Shown here: piece by piece, positions 49,456-57,765 of the stretch
Numbering within the stretch: position 1 is the first letter of the stretch
Layout of the letters: each line of letters opens with the position of its first letter
From: Moraxellaceae bacterium
GTDB lineage: Bacteria; Pseudomonadota; Gammaproteobacteria; Pseudomonadales; Moraxellaceae
DNA: 64,000 bases
Reading direction: 5' to 3'
NCBI GenBank assembly: GCA_004173455.1
Contig: SECL01000005.1
Span: 62,001 to 126,000, forward strand
Made by a program: the position numbers and the translations under genes
Notes under the pieces: generated by a model
What the model saw: only the letters and a program-made list of their open reading frames with translations
Database searches by the model: none
What the model was told of the DNA's origin: nothing

Positions 49456-49995
49456 TTAAGAAATAGTGACCCAGCACGAATCCGCAATCCGGCCAATATC
49501 CGCAGTTTGCTGGGCAGCAGCAGAATCCTTGAGCAGCATCCCACCAATTTGCAACTGCGCATCCAACTCAAGCAATGGCATCACCACAAAATTACGTTGC
49601 AGGACGCCACTATGCGGAATCGTGAGTTCTGGCGTCGTTATACTGAGATCGCCAAATAACAAAATATCCAGATCCAGCGTACGTTCACCCCAGCGACGCA
49701 CGCGAATACGGCCAGCCTGCTGTTCAATCTGTTGCAGCGCAATTAATAGTTCAGGGGCACTTAACGTGGTTTCAAAGGCCGCAACCGCATTGAAATAATC
49801 CGGCTGATCCTGTGGCCCCATCGGTTTGCTCAGATATAAGCCCGACACCTGAACTGTGCCTGTGGCCAGTGTATTTAGCGCACAAACGGCCTGCTGCAAA
49901 ATCTGTCTGGAATCGCCACTGTCATTGGACAAGTTACTGCCCATGCCAATATAAACCCGATTCTTTGTTAACAAATGCTTTGCCACCAGACTCAT
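49456..49995 (-). CDS. folK: HPPK: 6-hydroxymethyl-7,8-dihydropterin pyrophosphokinase
   Basis: Folate-pathway kinase, 179 aa. Motifs are RVYIGMGSNLSND, the FNAVAAFETTL core, RRWGERTLDLDILLFGD (Mg/ATP aspartates) and TIPHSGVLQRNFVVMPLLEL. The ATG overlaps the pcnB stop by 4 nt (ATGA), so it is co-translated with pcnB, as in E. coli where the pair is conserved. Confidence 0.96.
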   Translation of the reverse strand: MSLVAKHLLTKNRVYIGMGSNLSNDSGDSRQILQQAVCALNTLATGTVQVSGLYLSKPMGPQDQPDYFNAVAAFETTLSAPELLIALQQIEQQAGRIRVRRWGERTLDLDILLFGDLSITTPELTIPHSGVLQRNFVVMPLLELDAQLQIGGMLLKDSAAAQQTADIGRIADSCWVTIS

Positions 49996-51491
49996 TTGTT
50001 GCGACCCATTTCCACCTGAAACTGCTCGCGTGGCTTGCGACGACGACGTGTAATGGGATGATTGGCATTTTGCACGGTTTTACCAGAGGCAATGACTGCA
50101 TGATCCAGTGAATTATCAATAGAACGGGCAACCTCGGCATTTTTTGAGGCGCGCCGCCGCGCCGCTGGACGGGTCGATGCCAAATCAGGAATTGATAAAA
50201 TCACCTCATCGGTATCATCGGCGCTGTTATGTGGACTATCCTCTACCACATGGCCTTCAGCAACCCGCTTACGCTTGTCACGAATCAGTTGACGATTATA
50301 TTTCTGGATCGCACGTTCTTTGTCATCAGTGCTGAGTTCCTGATAATCATGCCACCACTGCCCCATACCTTGCGTGCCGGTATCGCCTGATTGCTCACGC
50401 AAATACAGGAAATCATAAGCGGCGCGAAAACGGGCATGGGTTGCCAAGGCTGGAATCTGACGGGTTCTGGGTTCAATCAGTCGGGGCTGCATTTCCCAGA
50501 CTTCGCGGATAAAGTTTTCTGAGTAACGCGGAATGGCAGTTCGTAATGCCTGCCGCCGTAGCGCATCCATGCCTGCTTGCGTACGGGCTTCTACATCTGG
50601 CAAACCTTTGTCTTTTAGAAGTTGTAGGCGTTTTAAATAAGCTTCCCACAACAATACTGCATAGAAAAATGCCGGATTAATGCTTTTGCCCTGCTTGATA
50701 CGCTGGTCAGTATTGATAGCAGCGCGTTCAATAAAGGCATTGACCTGTAACGGCACATCAGCAAATAACTGTGTCCAGATATGATGCTTGATCAGCAGCG
50801 GCAGCAGTTCGGTTAAATGCCCGGCGCTAAACATTTTCTGGCTTTCATCATACAAGCGGTGCGGCGATACTTCGCGCAGCAGCACCGTCATATCTGGCGT
50901 CAGAATATCAAGAATAGGCTGGTCAATCTTAAAGTTGAGCTTGGCCGCAAAGCGCAGTACGCGCAACATGCGAACCGGATCTTCTTCAAAACGCTGCACC
51001 GGATCACCCAGCAAACGCAGTTTTTTAGCCTGAATATCATCCAGTGCGTGGCAAAAATCCAGCAACATGTTCTTTTGTGGATGGTAATACAGCGTATTGA
51101 TCGAAAAATCGCGCCGCGCATAATCCTGCTGAATCGTACCCCAGGCATTATCACGCAATACCATACCGCTGGCACTGGTTTGTGCCTGCCGTGGTGGTGC
51201 CCGAAAGGTCGCCACTTCAATCATGTCACGGCCAATAAACACGTGCGCCAGCTCAAAACGACGGCCAATAATACGGCAACGGCGGCCAAAAGTGTCGCGG
51301 ATCTGGGACGGTGTGGCATTGGTGACCGCATCAAAGTCCTTGGGATGCAAGCCCAGCAGCAAATCACGGACACTTCCGCCAACAATATAAGCCTCATATC
51401 CTGCTTTGGTCAGTGTGTCGATAACTTCCACAATGGCAGGTGACAATAAGGCAATTGATAAACCATAGTCAGACGCGCGCAAAGTTTGCAC
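49992..51491 (-). CDS. pcnB: poly(A) polymerase I
   Basis: Adds 3' poly(A) tails that promote RNA decay. 499 aa. The nucleotidyltransferase head has IVGGSVRDLLLGLHPKDFDA (GG motif and DxD) and RRCRIIGRRFELAHV. The head/neck has EDPVRMLRVLRFAAKL, and the tail is strongly basic (ARRRASKNAEV, TRRRRKPREQF). No ATG is available: AGGAG lies 10 nt before GTG 51491 but only 1 nt before the in-frame TTG 51500, so GTG is chosen. Non-ATG starts are also known for pcnB in enterics. First gene of the pcnB-folK-panB-panC group. Confidence 0.96.
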   Translation of the reverse strand: MQTLRASDYGLSIALLSPAIVEVIDTLTKAGYEAYIVGGSVRDLLLGLHPKDFDAVTNATPSQIRDTFGRRCRIIGRRFELAHVFIGRDMIEVATFRAPPRQAQTSASGMVLRDNAWGTIQQDYARRDFSINTLYYHPQKNMLLDFCHALDDIQAKKLRLLGDPVQRFEEDPVRMLRVLRFAAKLNFKIDQPILDILTPDMTVLLREVSPHRLYDESQKMFSAGHLTELLPLLIKHHIWTQLFADVPLQVNAFIERAAINTDQRIKQGKSINPAFFYAVLLWEAYLKRLQLLKDKGLPDVEARTQAGMDALRRQALRTAIPRYSENFIREVWEMQPRLIEPRTRQIPALATHARFRAAYDFLYLREQSGDTGTQGMGQWWHDYQELSTDDKERAIQKYNRQLIRDKRKRVAEGHVVEDSPHNSADDTDEVILSIPDLASTRPAARRRASKNAEVARSIDNSLDHAVIASGKTVQNANHPITRRRRKPREQFQVEMGRNK

Positions 51492-51654
51492 AGATGGCAA
51501 GCTCCTAAAGGCAAATACAGCAAATAATAGTGCGGCTGATAATAGCCTGTTGCCCGGTAATGAGCAATTATGCTTAAGTTTTTTTTCTTAACCGTCCAGC
51601 ATTGGCCAGCATTACAGCGGCATAAATGCAGGGTAAATGCCTACTCAAGTCCGA

Positions 51655-52152
51655 CTAGTTCAGGCGAATCCGGTCACGGTTCTTTTCAAGCGTAGCGGAG
51701 CCAATTCCTTTGACCGCCAATAGGTCTTCTGGCTGTTTGAATTTGCCGTTTTGTTGCCGATATTCCACAATAGCACGTGCTTTGGCGGGGCCAACGCCCA
51801 CCAGCGTATTACTCAGGCTGGTTTCATCGGCGCTATTGATATTGACTGGCGTACTATTTTTTTGTGAAGCTGCTTTTTTGCCAGTTGCCGCCTGTGTACT
51901 GGCCGCAGGATTTTTAATTGCGTTGCTGTTTTTTGCAGGGCTGGGTGTCGATTGGTGAGTGTTAGTGCGCTGCTGTACCAAGCTTTGGTCATGGAGTTGT
52001 TGCTGACGTGCATAGTCATCAAAACTGGTGTGCAATTCACGTGGCGGATCGGCCTGCGCTGGACTGGTCATGATTAACAAACCCAGCAATAAACCCAGTA
52101 GCGTAAACAGGTTCGCCCAGTTATGGTTTGGTTTATAAAATTTCTTGTTCAT
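51655..52152 (-). CDS. ComEA-like helix-hairpin-helix DNA-binding protein
   Basis: A 165-aa protein with a hydrophobic N-terminal signal/anchor (about 12-33, LFTLLGLLLGLLIMTSPAQA). A low-complexity Ala/Gln/Ser linker leads to a C-terminal double HhH domain (PVNINSADETSLSNTLVGVG, GPAKARAIVEYRQQNGKF, AVKGIGSATLEKNRDRIRLN). ComEA proteins bind incoming DNA in the periplasm during natural transformation. ATG 52152 with AGGA 13 nt upstream region; the extra 18 codons from 52206 are unlikely. Confidence 0.88.
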   Translation of the reverse strand: MNKKFYKPNHNWANLFTLLGLLLGLLIMTSPAQADPPRELHTSFDDYARQQQLHDQSLVQQRTNTHQSTPSPAKNSNAIKNPAASTQAATGKKAASQKNSTPVNINSADETSLSNTLVGVGPAKARAIVEYRQQNGKFKQPEDLLAVKGIGSATLEKNRDRIRLN

Positions 52153-52366
52153 CACGATTGATTTCCTTTTGTTTTGAGGACTTGTTGTTGAAAAATTAAA
52201 AAACAACCAGTAAAGCCAGTCTTATAAATAGTTTGGCATTTGAAGTCCACTCCTACTTAGCCTCCTCTAAGTTTTTTAAAGTTCGTTAGAAAAAGTATTT
52301 AATTCACCGTACTATTACGGCAGTTTCTTCTTGCACATTAAAAACTAATTTCTCAGGAATGGGTCT

Positions 52367-55108
52367 ATGACAATTTCACGCAATCAAATACAAAAAAATG
52401 CCCGTAAATTTAGTAAAAGTTGGCAAGATATTAGTAGTGAAAAAGCCGAGTCACAAACTTTCTGGAATGAATTTTTTGATGTATTTGGGGTTAACCGTAG
52501 GCTAGTGGGTATATTTGAAGCCAAAGTGACCAAAGCTAGCGGCTATCAAGGGTTTATTGATGTGTTTTGGCCGGGTAAGCTGCTATGTGAGCAAAAAAGT
52601 CGTGGGCAAGATTTAGACAAAGCTTTTAGCCAAGCTGTCGCTTATTTGGAAGCCACTGCAAAAGTGGATGTGAGCCAGTTGCCACGCTATGTCATTGTCT
52701 GTGACTTTGAATATTTGCGCTTGTACGACTTAGAAAATCAGAACAAAACCCAAGACGCTTATACTCAAATTTTAGTGGCTGATCTAGCCGATAATATTCA
52801 TCTATTCAACTTTATTCATGATCAAGTTACCCAAATTAGAAAAGCCGATGAAGCGGCAAATATTGAAGCCGCCGAGAGAATGGGCAAGCTGCACGACCAG
52901 CTTAAAGCCATTGGGTATACAGGCCACGCCCTCGAAGTCATTTTGATTCGCTTGCTGTTTTGTATGTTTGCAGAAGATTCCGGCATTTTTGCAAAGTATC
53001 AGTTTAGAGAGTTTATTGAGCAAAAGACCCGACCCGATGGTTCAGACTTAGCCGCACAACTATCACAGCTATTTTATGTTCTTAACCAACCTTATGAACA
53101 ACGGCTTAAAAACCTGGATAAAGACTTAGCGGATTTTGTCTATATCAACGGGCAACTGTTTGCCGAGCTTCTTCCCCCTGCATCGTTTGATGAGGACATG
53201 CGCTTATTGCTGCTTGAGTCTTGTGCAACCGACTGGACAAAAATATCACCAGAGATATTCGGGGCATTGTTCCAGTCTGTCATGAATCCGGCAGAGCGCA
53301 GAGCTTTAGGCGCGCATTACACCAGTGAGGACAATATCTTAAAAGTGATTAACTCACTGTTTATGGATGAATTACGCGCTGAGTTTCAGGAGATTCAAAA
53401 GAAAGGCCGTGGCAAAGCTCGAACCGCAGCTCTAGATACTTTTCACGACAAGCTGTCCAACCTCGACTTTTTAGATCCTGCTTGCGGCTGTGGTAATTTT
53501 TTGATTGTGGCGTATCGTGAGTTACGTTTGCTTGAGCTGGATGTGATTGAAACTATTTATAAAAAAGACCAGTTGCTGGATGTATCTACCATTGTGCGTT
53601 GTAATATCGGTCAGTTTCATGGGATTGAGATTGATGAGTTTCCGGTACAGATTGCGCGTGTGGCCATGTGGCTGGTAGATCATCAAATGAATATGCTGGT
53701 ATCACAGCATTACGGCACAAACTTTGCGCGTATTCCTCTCAAAATTGCCGCAGATATTCAGCATGCCAATGCCTTGGAAGCCTACTGGCCAGCAGTTGAT
53801 TATATTTTTGGAAATCCGCCTTTTATTGGTGCAAAACTCATTACCAGAGAGCAGCGGCAGAGCTTCGATATTGTAATGTCAGTTTTACCAAAATCAGGGA
53901 CACTAGATTTTGTAACGGCTTGGTATATTAAAGCAGCACTTTTGATGCAAGAAAATCCAGAAGTGAAAACAGCTTTCGTATCAACCAACTCAATCACTCA
54001 AGGTGAACAAGTACCTATTCTATGGTCACATTTATTTAATCAAGGTGTTTTTATTAACTTTGCTCACCGTACATTTCAATGGCAAAGTCCTGCTAAAGGC
54101 AAAGCTGCGGTGCATTGTGTAATTGTTGGATTTTCTTTGAGAAATAATAGTAATAAAGTGATTTTTGATTATCCTGATATTAAGGGTACACCTGTTCTGA
54201 TTGAAGCAAAAAACATTAATCCATATTTGGTTGATGCAGAAAACACGCTGATTGAAAGTAGAAAAATTCCCCTCTCCTCTACCAATTCGATTATACGCGG
54301 TAGTATTCCTTATGATGATGGTCACTTAACTTTGACATTTGATGAGTTCAATCAATTTAGTGAAAATTATCCAAGCGATGTTAGTTTAATAAGAAAATAT
54401 GGTGCAGCAAGAGAAATGCTTTCAAATCAGTGGCGGTACTGTATTTGGTTGCATGATATACCACCACACTTATACTCAAAAAATAAATTTATTATGCAAA
54501 GAGTGGCACAAACAAAACAATTTAGAGAGTCGCCTAAAGCAGGACAATCTGTGAAAAGTAAAGCAAATACCCCTGCATTATTTGGAGATATTAGGCAACC
54601 GATTACAAATTATTTAATGTTCCCTCGGGTATCTTCTGAACGCAGAATATACTTACCAATTGCCTATTTTGAGCCATCCGTTATATTGGGAGATTCAGCT
54701 TACGGCTTACCAAACGCTACTTTATATGAATTTGGTGTCATGACTTCAATCATGCATAATGCATGGATGCGTACAACGTGTGGGCGCTTGAAAAATGATT
54801 ACCGTTATTCTGGAAGCATTGTTTATAACAACTTCCCGTGGCCGCTTAATCCAACTGACAAACAAAAATCTGCCATTGAACTAGCAGCCCAAGCAGTCCG
54901 TGATGCACGCGCAAAATATCCAGACAGTTCGCTAGCGGATTTGTATGATCCATTGCTGATGCCAGCCGATTTGCTCAAAGCCCATAAAACCGTAGATAAA
55001 GCGGTAGATGCAGCTTACGGTCAAACCAAGTTTGCGACAGAAGCAGAGCGAGTGGCATTTTTATTTGAAATGTACGAAAAGTTGGCTGGTGAATCATCAT
55101 CGGTCTAA
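52367..55108 (+). CDS. MmeI-like type IIL restriction-modification enzyme (single chain)
   Basis: A 913-aa bifunctional enzyme close in length and layout to MmeI (about 919 aa). The N-terminal PD-(D/E)XK nuclease has D65, E75 and K77 in FIDVFWPGKLLCEQKSRG. A helical connector (ERMGKLHDQLKAIGYTGHAL; ALGAHYTS at about 313-320) follows. The gamma-class N6-adenine methyltransferase has motif I DPACGCGNF at 370 and motif IV NPPF at 483. The C-terminal region from about 560 holds the target-recognition part. All catalytic motifs are intact. No separate specificity, methylase or nuclease gene is adjacent, as expected for type IIL. AGGAA precedes the ATG. The region 54050-54830 is visibly more A/T-rich than the rest of the gene. 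Confidence 0.92.
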   Translation: MTISRNQIQKNARKFSKSWQDISSEKAESQTFWNEFFDVFGVNRRLVGIFEAKVTKASGYQGFIDVFWPGKLLCEQKSRGQDLDKAFSQAVAYLEATAKVDVSQLPRYVIVCDFEYLRLYDLENQNKTQDAYTQILVADLADNIHLFNFIHDQVTQIRKADEAANIEAAERMGKLHDQLKAIGYTGHALEVILIRLLFCMFAEDSGIFAKYQFREFIEQKTRPDGSDLAAQLSQLFYVLNQPYEQRLKNLDKDLADFVYINGQLFAELLPPASFDEDMRLLLLESCATDWTKISPEIFGALFQSVMNPAERRALGAHYTSEDNILKVINSLFMDELRAEFQEIQKKGRGKARTAALDTFHDKLSNLDFLDPACGCGNFLIVAYRELRLLELDVIETIYKKDQLLDVSTIVRCNIGQFHGIEIDEFPVQIARVAMWLVDHQMNMLVSQHYGTNFARIPLKIAADIQHANALEAYWPAVDYIFGNPPFIGAKLITREQRQSFDIVMSVLPKSGTLDFVTAWYIKAALLMQENPEVKTAFVSTNSITQGEQVPILWSHLFNQGVFINFAHRTFQWQSPAKGKAAVHCVIVGFSLRNNSNKVIFDYPDIKGTPVLIEAKNINPYLVDAENTLIESRKIPLSSTNSIIRGSIPYDDGHLTLTFDEFNQFSENYPSDVSLIRKYGAAREMLSNQWRYCIWLHDIPPHLYSKNKFIMQRVAQTKQFRESPKAGQSVKSKANTPALFGDIRQPITNYLMFPRVSSERRIYLPIAYFEPSVILGDSAYGLPNATLYEFGVMTSIMHNAWMRTTCGRLKNDYRYSGSIVYNNFPWPLNPTDKQKSAIELAAQAVRDARAKYPDSSLADLYDPLLMPADLLKAHKTVDKAVDAAYGQTKFATEAERVAFLFEMYEKLAGESSSV

Positions 55109-55148
55109 AAAGCCATTAATTCACTTTTAAGCTCAAAAAAACCAAATG

Positions 55149-55190
55149 TAATAAAGTCCAAGTCTAAAAAATCAGACTTGGGCTTTATTA
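55149..55190. terminator. bidirectional terminator between the MmeI-like gene and mazG
   Basis: A long stem (AATAAAGTCCAAGTCT / AGACTTGGGCTTTATT, one G-U) with an 8-nt loop, flanked by A/T tracts, between convergent stops. Confidence 0.75.
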
Positions 55191-55195
55191 CTGGC

Positions 55196-56008
55196 TTATT
55201 TTTTCAAATAAATTTTGGCCTGCTCCCACAACACATCCATTTCCTGCAAATTGCTTTTCTCAGGCGTTTTGCCCTGTGCCGCCAGTTGGTCTTCAATATA
55301 GGCAAAGCGCTGGCGAAACTTAGTTACCGTGCCCAGTAAAGCCATTTCACTTTGAATATTCAGCTTGCGTGCTACATTGATCAGGGCAAAAAAGCAGTCG
55401 CCCAGTTCATCTTCGATTTGTGCCGCTTGCTGGCTCTCAATGGCCTGCTCCAGCTCCGCCAGTTCTTCATTTAACTTATCTTTGGCACCCTGAATATCTG
55501 GCCAGTCAAAGCCCAGTTTGGCTGCCTGTTTTTGCAAGTCCTGTGCCTGCATCAGTGCTGGCCCCGGCTTGACTTCATCCAGACGGCGGCGACTGCTTTT
55601 GCCCTGATCAACCCGTTCGCTTTGTTTGACCTGTTCCCAGAGCTGATTAACCTCTGTCTGGCTGCTTGCACTGGCCTCGCCAAACACATGCGGATGGCGG
55701 CGAATCAGCTTGTGTGCTAGACCATTCACCACATCATGGAAGTCAAAAGTCTGATCTTTACCAAACTGATCATTGCTAAAATCAGGCTCACTAAACATTT
55801 GCGACTGAAATATCACCTGTAGCAGCAGATCACCCAACTCATCCCGAATATTGGCATGGTTGCCAGATTGAATGGCTGCTTCCACTTCATAGGCTTCCTC
55901 AATGGCATAGCGAGTCAGGCTCTGGGGCGTTTGCGCTTTGTCCCATGGGCATTCATTACGTAAGCGCTGCATGATCTGCAATAGGTCATCAATCTGATAG
56001 GTGGTCAT
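55196..56008 (-). CDS. mazG: nucleoside triphosphate pyrophosphohydrolase MazG
   Basis: Hydrolyses (d)NTPs to monophosphates and lowers stress nucleotides in E. coli. 270 aa with two MazG domains. The first contains LRNECPWDKAQTPQSL and EEAYEVEAAIQSGNHANIRDE with the metal-binding ExxE/D pattern. The second contains KLNEELAELEQAIESQQAAQ and IEDELGDCFFALINVARKL. It neighbours relA, as in enterics, but two secreted-protein genes on the other strand lie between. Confidence 0.95.
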   Translation of the reverse strand: MTTYQIDDLLQIMQRLRNECPWDKAQTPQSLTRYAIEEAYEVEAAIQSGNHANIRDELGDLLLQVIFQSQMFSEPDFSNDQFGKDQTFDFHDVVNGLAHKLIRRHPHVFGEASASSQTEVNQLWEQVKQSERVDQGKSSRRRLDEVKPGPALMQAQDLQKQAAKLGFDWPDIQGAKDKLNEELAELEQAIESQQAAQIEDELGDCFFALINVARKLNIQSEMALLGTVTKFRQRFAYIEDQLAAQGKTPEKSNLQEMDVLWEQAKIYLKK

Positions 56009-56098
56009 GCTCTGTCTTAAAGTCGTTAAAGGGCTGGCGCATTAAACACAAAAATACTGAGTTGACACAACTATCAGATGAATTGAGCAGTAAATGGA

Positions 56099-56127
56099 TT
56101 GACCTTGCAAAATAGTTTCAATAGATT
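56099..56127 (+). promoter_or_regulatory. candidate promoter of the first secreted paralog
   Basis: TTGACC (56099-56104), a 17-bp spacer and TAGATT (56122-56127), 45 nt before the ATG at 56172. Confidence 0.45.
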
Positions 56128-56171
56128 ACAAAATATAATGTAATTTCCATAAATCATACAAGGAGCGCCTT

Positions 56172-56711
56172 ATGCGTTTAGCATTACTTGCACTGACTTT
56201 AGGGCTGGGTGTTTCTACTGCACAGGCCGGCATTTTTGACACCCTTAACGCTGTGAGCCAAATTGCCGCCAATGTCAGCAACTCGGGCAAAGTCGTCACC
56301 AATAATACGCCAGCGACTGCTACGACCCCAACGAACAATAGCGTAGTAACCACGCCCATAGCCACCAGCACCCTGTCCCAAATGGACTGTCCTGCGCTGG
56401 AAATCGCTGCCCTCAGCAGTACCCGCGAGCTAGAATTGGTCAAGGCTAATATCGAGCAGATTGATAGCCTGAACAATAATGCCCAGTATCAGCAGCAAAA
56501 AGCAGCCAGTAGTGCGATTGGTGCTTTGGGAAGTTTACTGGCCAGTAAAGGCGGCAAAACCGGAGAATACGCACAGGTTGCCCAGCAACTTGGCGGAGCA
56601 AGTGCGACATCCCCCGATATGGATCTGGATACCCAACTGGCACTGGGCAAAAAATATATGAGTGATCTGGATAATATCCGCATTTATCAAAAACATAAAA
56701 AATGTTCGTGA
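56172..56711 (+). CDS. secreted protein of unknown function (tandem paralog 1)
   Basis: A 179-aa protein with a Sec signal peptide (MRLALLALTLGLGVSTAQA, cleavage before GIF). The mature N-terminus GIFDTLNAVSQIAA is followed by a Thr/Asn/Pro-rich linker. A helical core follows (MDCPALEIAALSS..RELELVKANIEQID), then a Gly-rich block (IGALGSLLASKGGKTGEYAQ) and a C-terminal tail YQKHKKCS. It has two cysteines (MDCP and KKC). AAGGAG precedes the ATG. No known domain recognised. Paralog of 57026-57544. Confidence 0.85.
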   Translation: MRLALLALTLGLGVSTAQAGIFDTLNAVSQIAANVSNSGKVVTNNTPATATTPTNNSVVTTPIATSTLSQMDCPALEIAALSSTRELELVKANIEQIDSLNNNAQYQQQKAASSAIGALGSLLASKGGKTGEYAQVAQQLGGASATSPDMDLDTQLALGKKYMSDLDNIRIYQKHKKCS

Positions 56712-57025
56712 TGGTTTAAGATTAATGCTATTTAACTGCATTGCTGCCTAACCGCAGTGTGAGTTGACCTTATGCTGCTGACTGTATTGTTGTCTCAAAT
56801 CGGTCACAGCGTAGCGTCAGCACAATGCGAATATGTGGCAGATTTTAAATCATTTAATTTTATTACTATCCAGCCTGCCAGTTTTTAGTTTAACTTCACC
56901 AAAAAATCAATTTTTGCTTTAATTTCAAAATATTATTGACAATAAATTTTAATTTATATCTAATCGCCGCGCCTCGGCCAATATAACGATCCGGTCAAGG
57001 TAGAATATTTATAAAGGTGAATTTT
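56712..57025. other. spacer between the two secreted paralogs
   Basis: About 310 bp, A/T-rich, with the second paralog promoter at its 3' half. No terminator for the first paralog could be identified, and no gene is supported. Confidence 0.45.
56936..56964 (+). promoter_or_regulatory. strong sigma70 promoter of the second secreted paralog
   Basis: A perfect TTGACA (56936-56941), 17-bp A/T spacer and TCTAAT (56959-56964), about 62 nt before the ATG. This is one of the best consensus promoters in the window. Confidence 0.65.
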
Positions 57026-57544
57026 ATGTTACGTCAATTATTAATTGCTTCAGCCCTTGCTGCCAGTCTGCCTGCTTATGCAGGTTTGTTTGATACCCTC
57101 AACGCGGTGAGTCAGGTGGCTGCTTCTGCTACTGGAAAAACCACCAATACCACACCATCTGCCGAAACCAGGCAGTATGATGTGACTCCTATGCCAACAG
57201 ATACTGTGGCTGTTATGGATTGCCCCACACTGGAAATTACGACATTAAGTACCAAGCGTGAGCTGGATACGGTTAAAGCCAATTTGCAACAGATCGATGC
57301 ACTCAGCAAAGATGCCAATTACCAGCAACAAAAGAAAGTAAGCGGCACTATTGGGGCTTTGGGCGGATTGCTGGCTGGCAAAGGCGGCAAAACTGGTGAA
57401 TATGCACAAGCGGCTCAGCAGCTTGGCGGTAATGGTGAAGTTGCAGACAGCATGAATCCTGATCTTCAATTGGCACTGGCTAAAAAATACAATACCGATC
57501 TTGAAACTATCAAGGTATATCAAAAACATAAAAAATGTAAATAA
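57026..57544 (+). CDS. secreted protein of unknown function (tandem paralog 2)
   Basis: A 172-aa paralog of the preceding gene. Signal peptide MLRQLLIASALAASLPAYA, then GLFDTLNAVSQVAASATG. It shares MDCPTLEI, ELDTVKANLQQID, YQQQKKVS, IGALGGLLAGKGGKTGEYAQ, AQQLGG and the tail YQKHKKCK. The linker after residue 35 differs in length and sequence. ATG 57026 with AAGG 8 nt upstream; an in-frame GTG at 57017 overlaps the ribosome site. It has its own promoter and terminator, so it is expressed independently of paralog 1. Confidence 0.87.
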   Translation: MLRQLLIASALAASLPAYAGLFDTLNAVSQVAASATGKTTNTTPSAETRQYDVTPMPTDTVAVMDCPTLEITTLSTKRELDTVKANLQQIDALSKDANYQQQKKVSGTIGALGGLLAGKGGKTGEYAQAAQQLGGNGEVADSMNPDLQLALAKKYNTDLETIKVYQKHKKCK

Positions 57545-57560
57545 TATAAAAGCTTAATTG

Positions 57561-57593
57561 AAAAAATAGCGCAGATATTGCGCTATTTTTTTT
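57561..57593 (+). terminator. intrinsic terminator after secreted paralog 2
   Basis: AAAAATAGCGCA and TGCGCTATTTTT form a perfect 12-bp stem with a 5-nt loop and a T-run. Confidence 0.9.
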
Positions 57594-57765
57594 GAATTGC
57601 ATTTAATTTTTGTAGGTATAACTTCCCGAATCAGAGATGCTGAGCCTATGTGATGAAGCAGGTTTTATTGAATTAATCCCAATCTATCATGCTGCTGATC
57701 AATGCAAAGTTATCCATAAGCCACCACCAACCAGGCTGATTTTTATACAAAATGAGCAAAGTAGC

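Noticed and set aside
50817-51443. 208-codon open frame on + opposite pcnB
   Set aside because: Antisense shadow of the conserved pcnB reading frame; composition is not protein-like for any known family.
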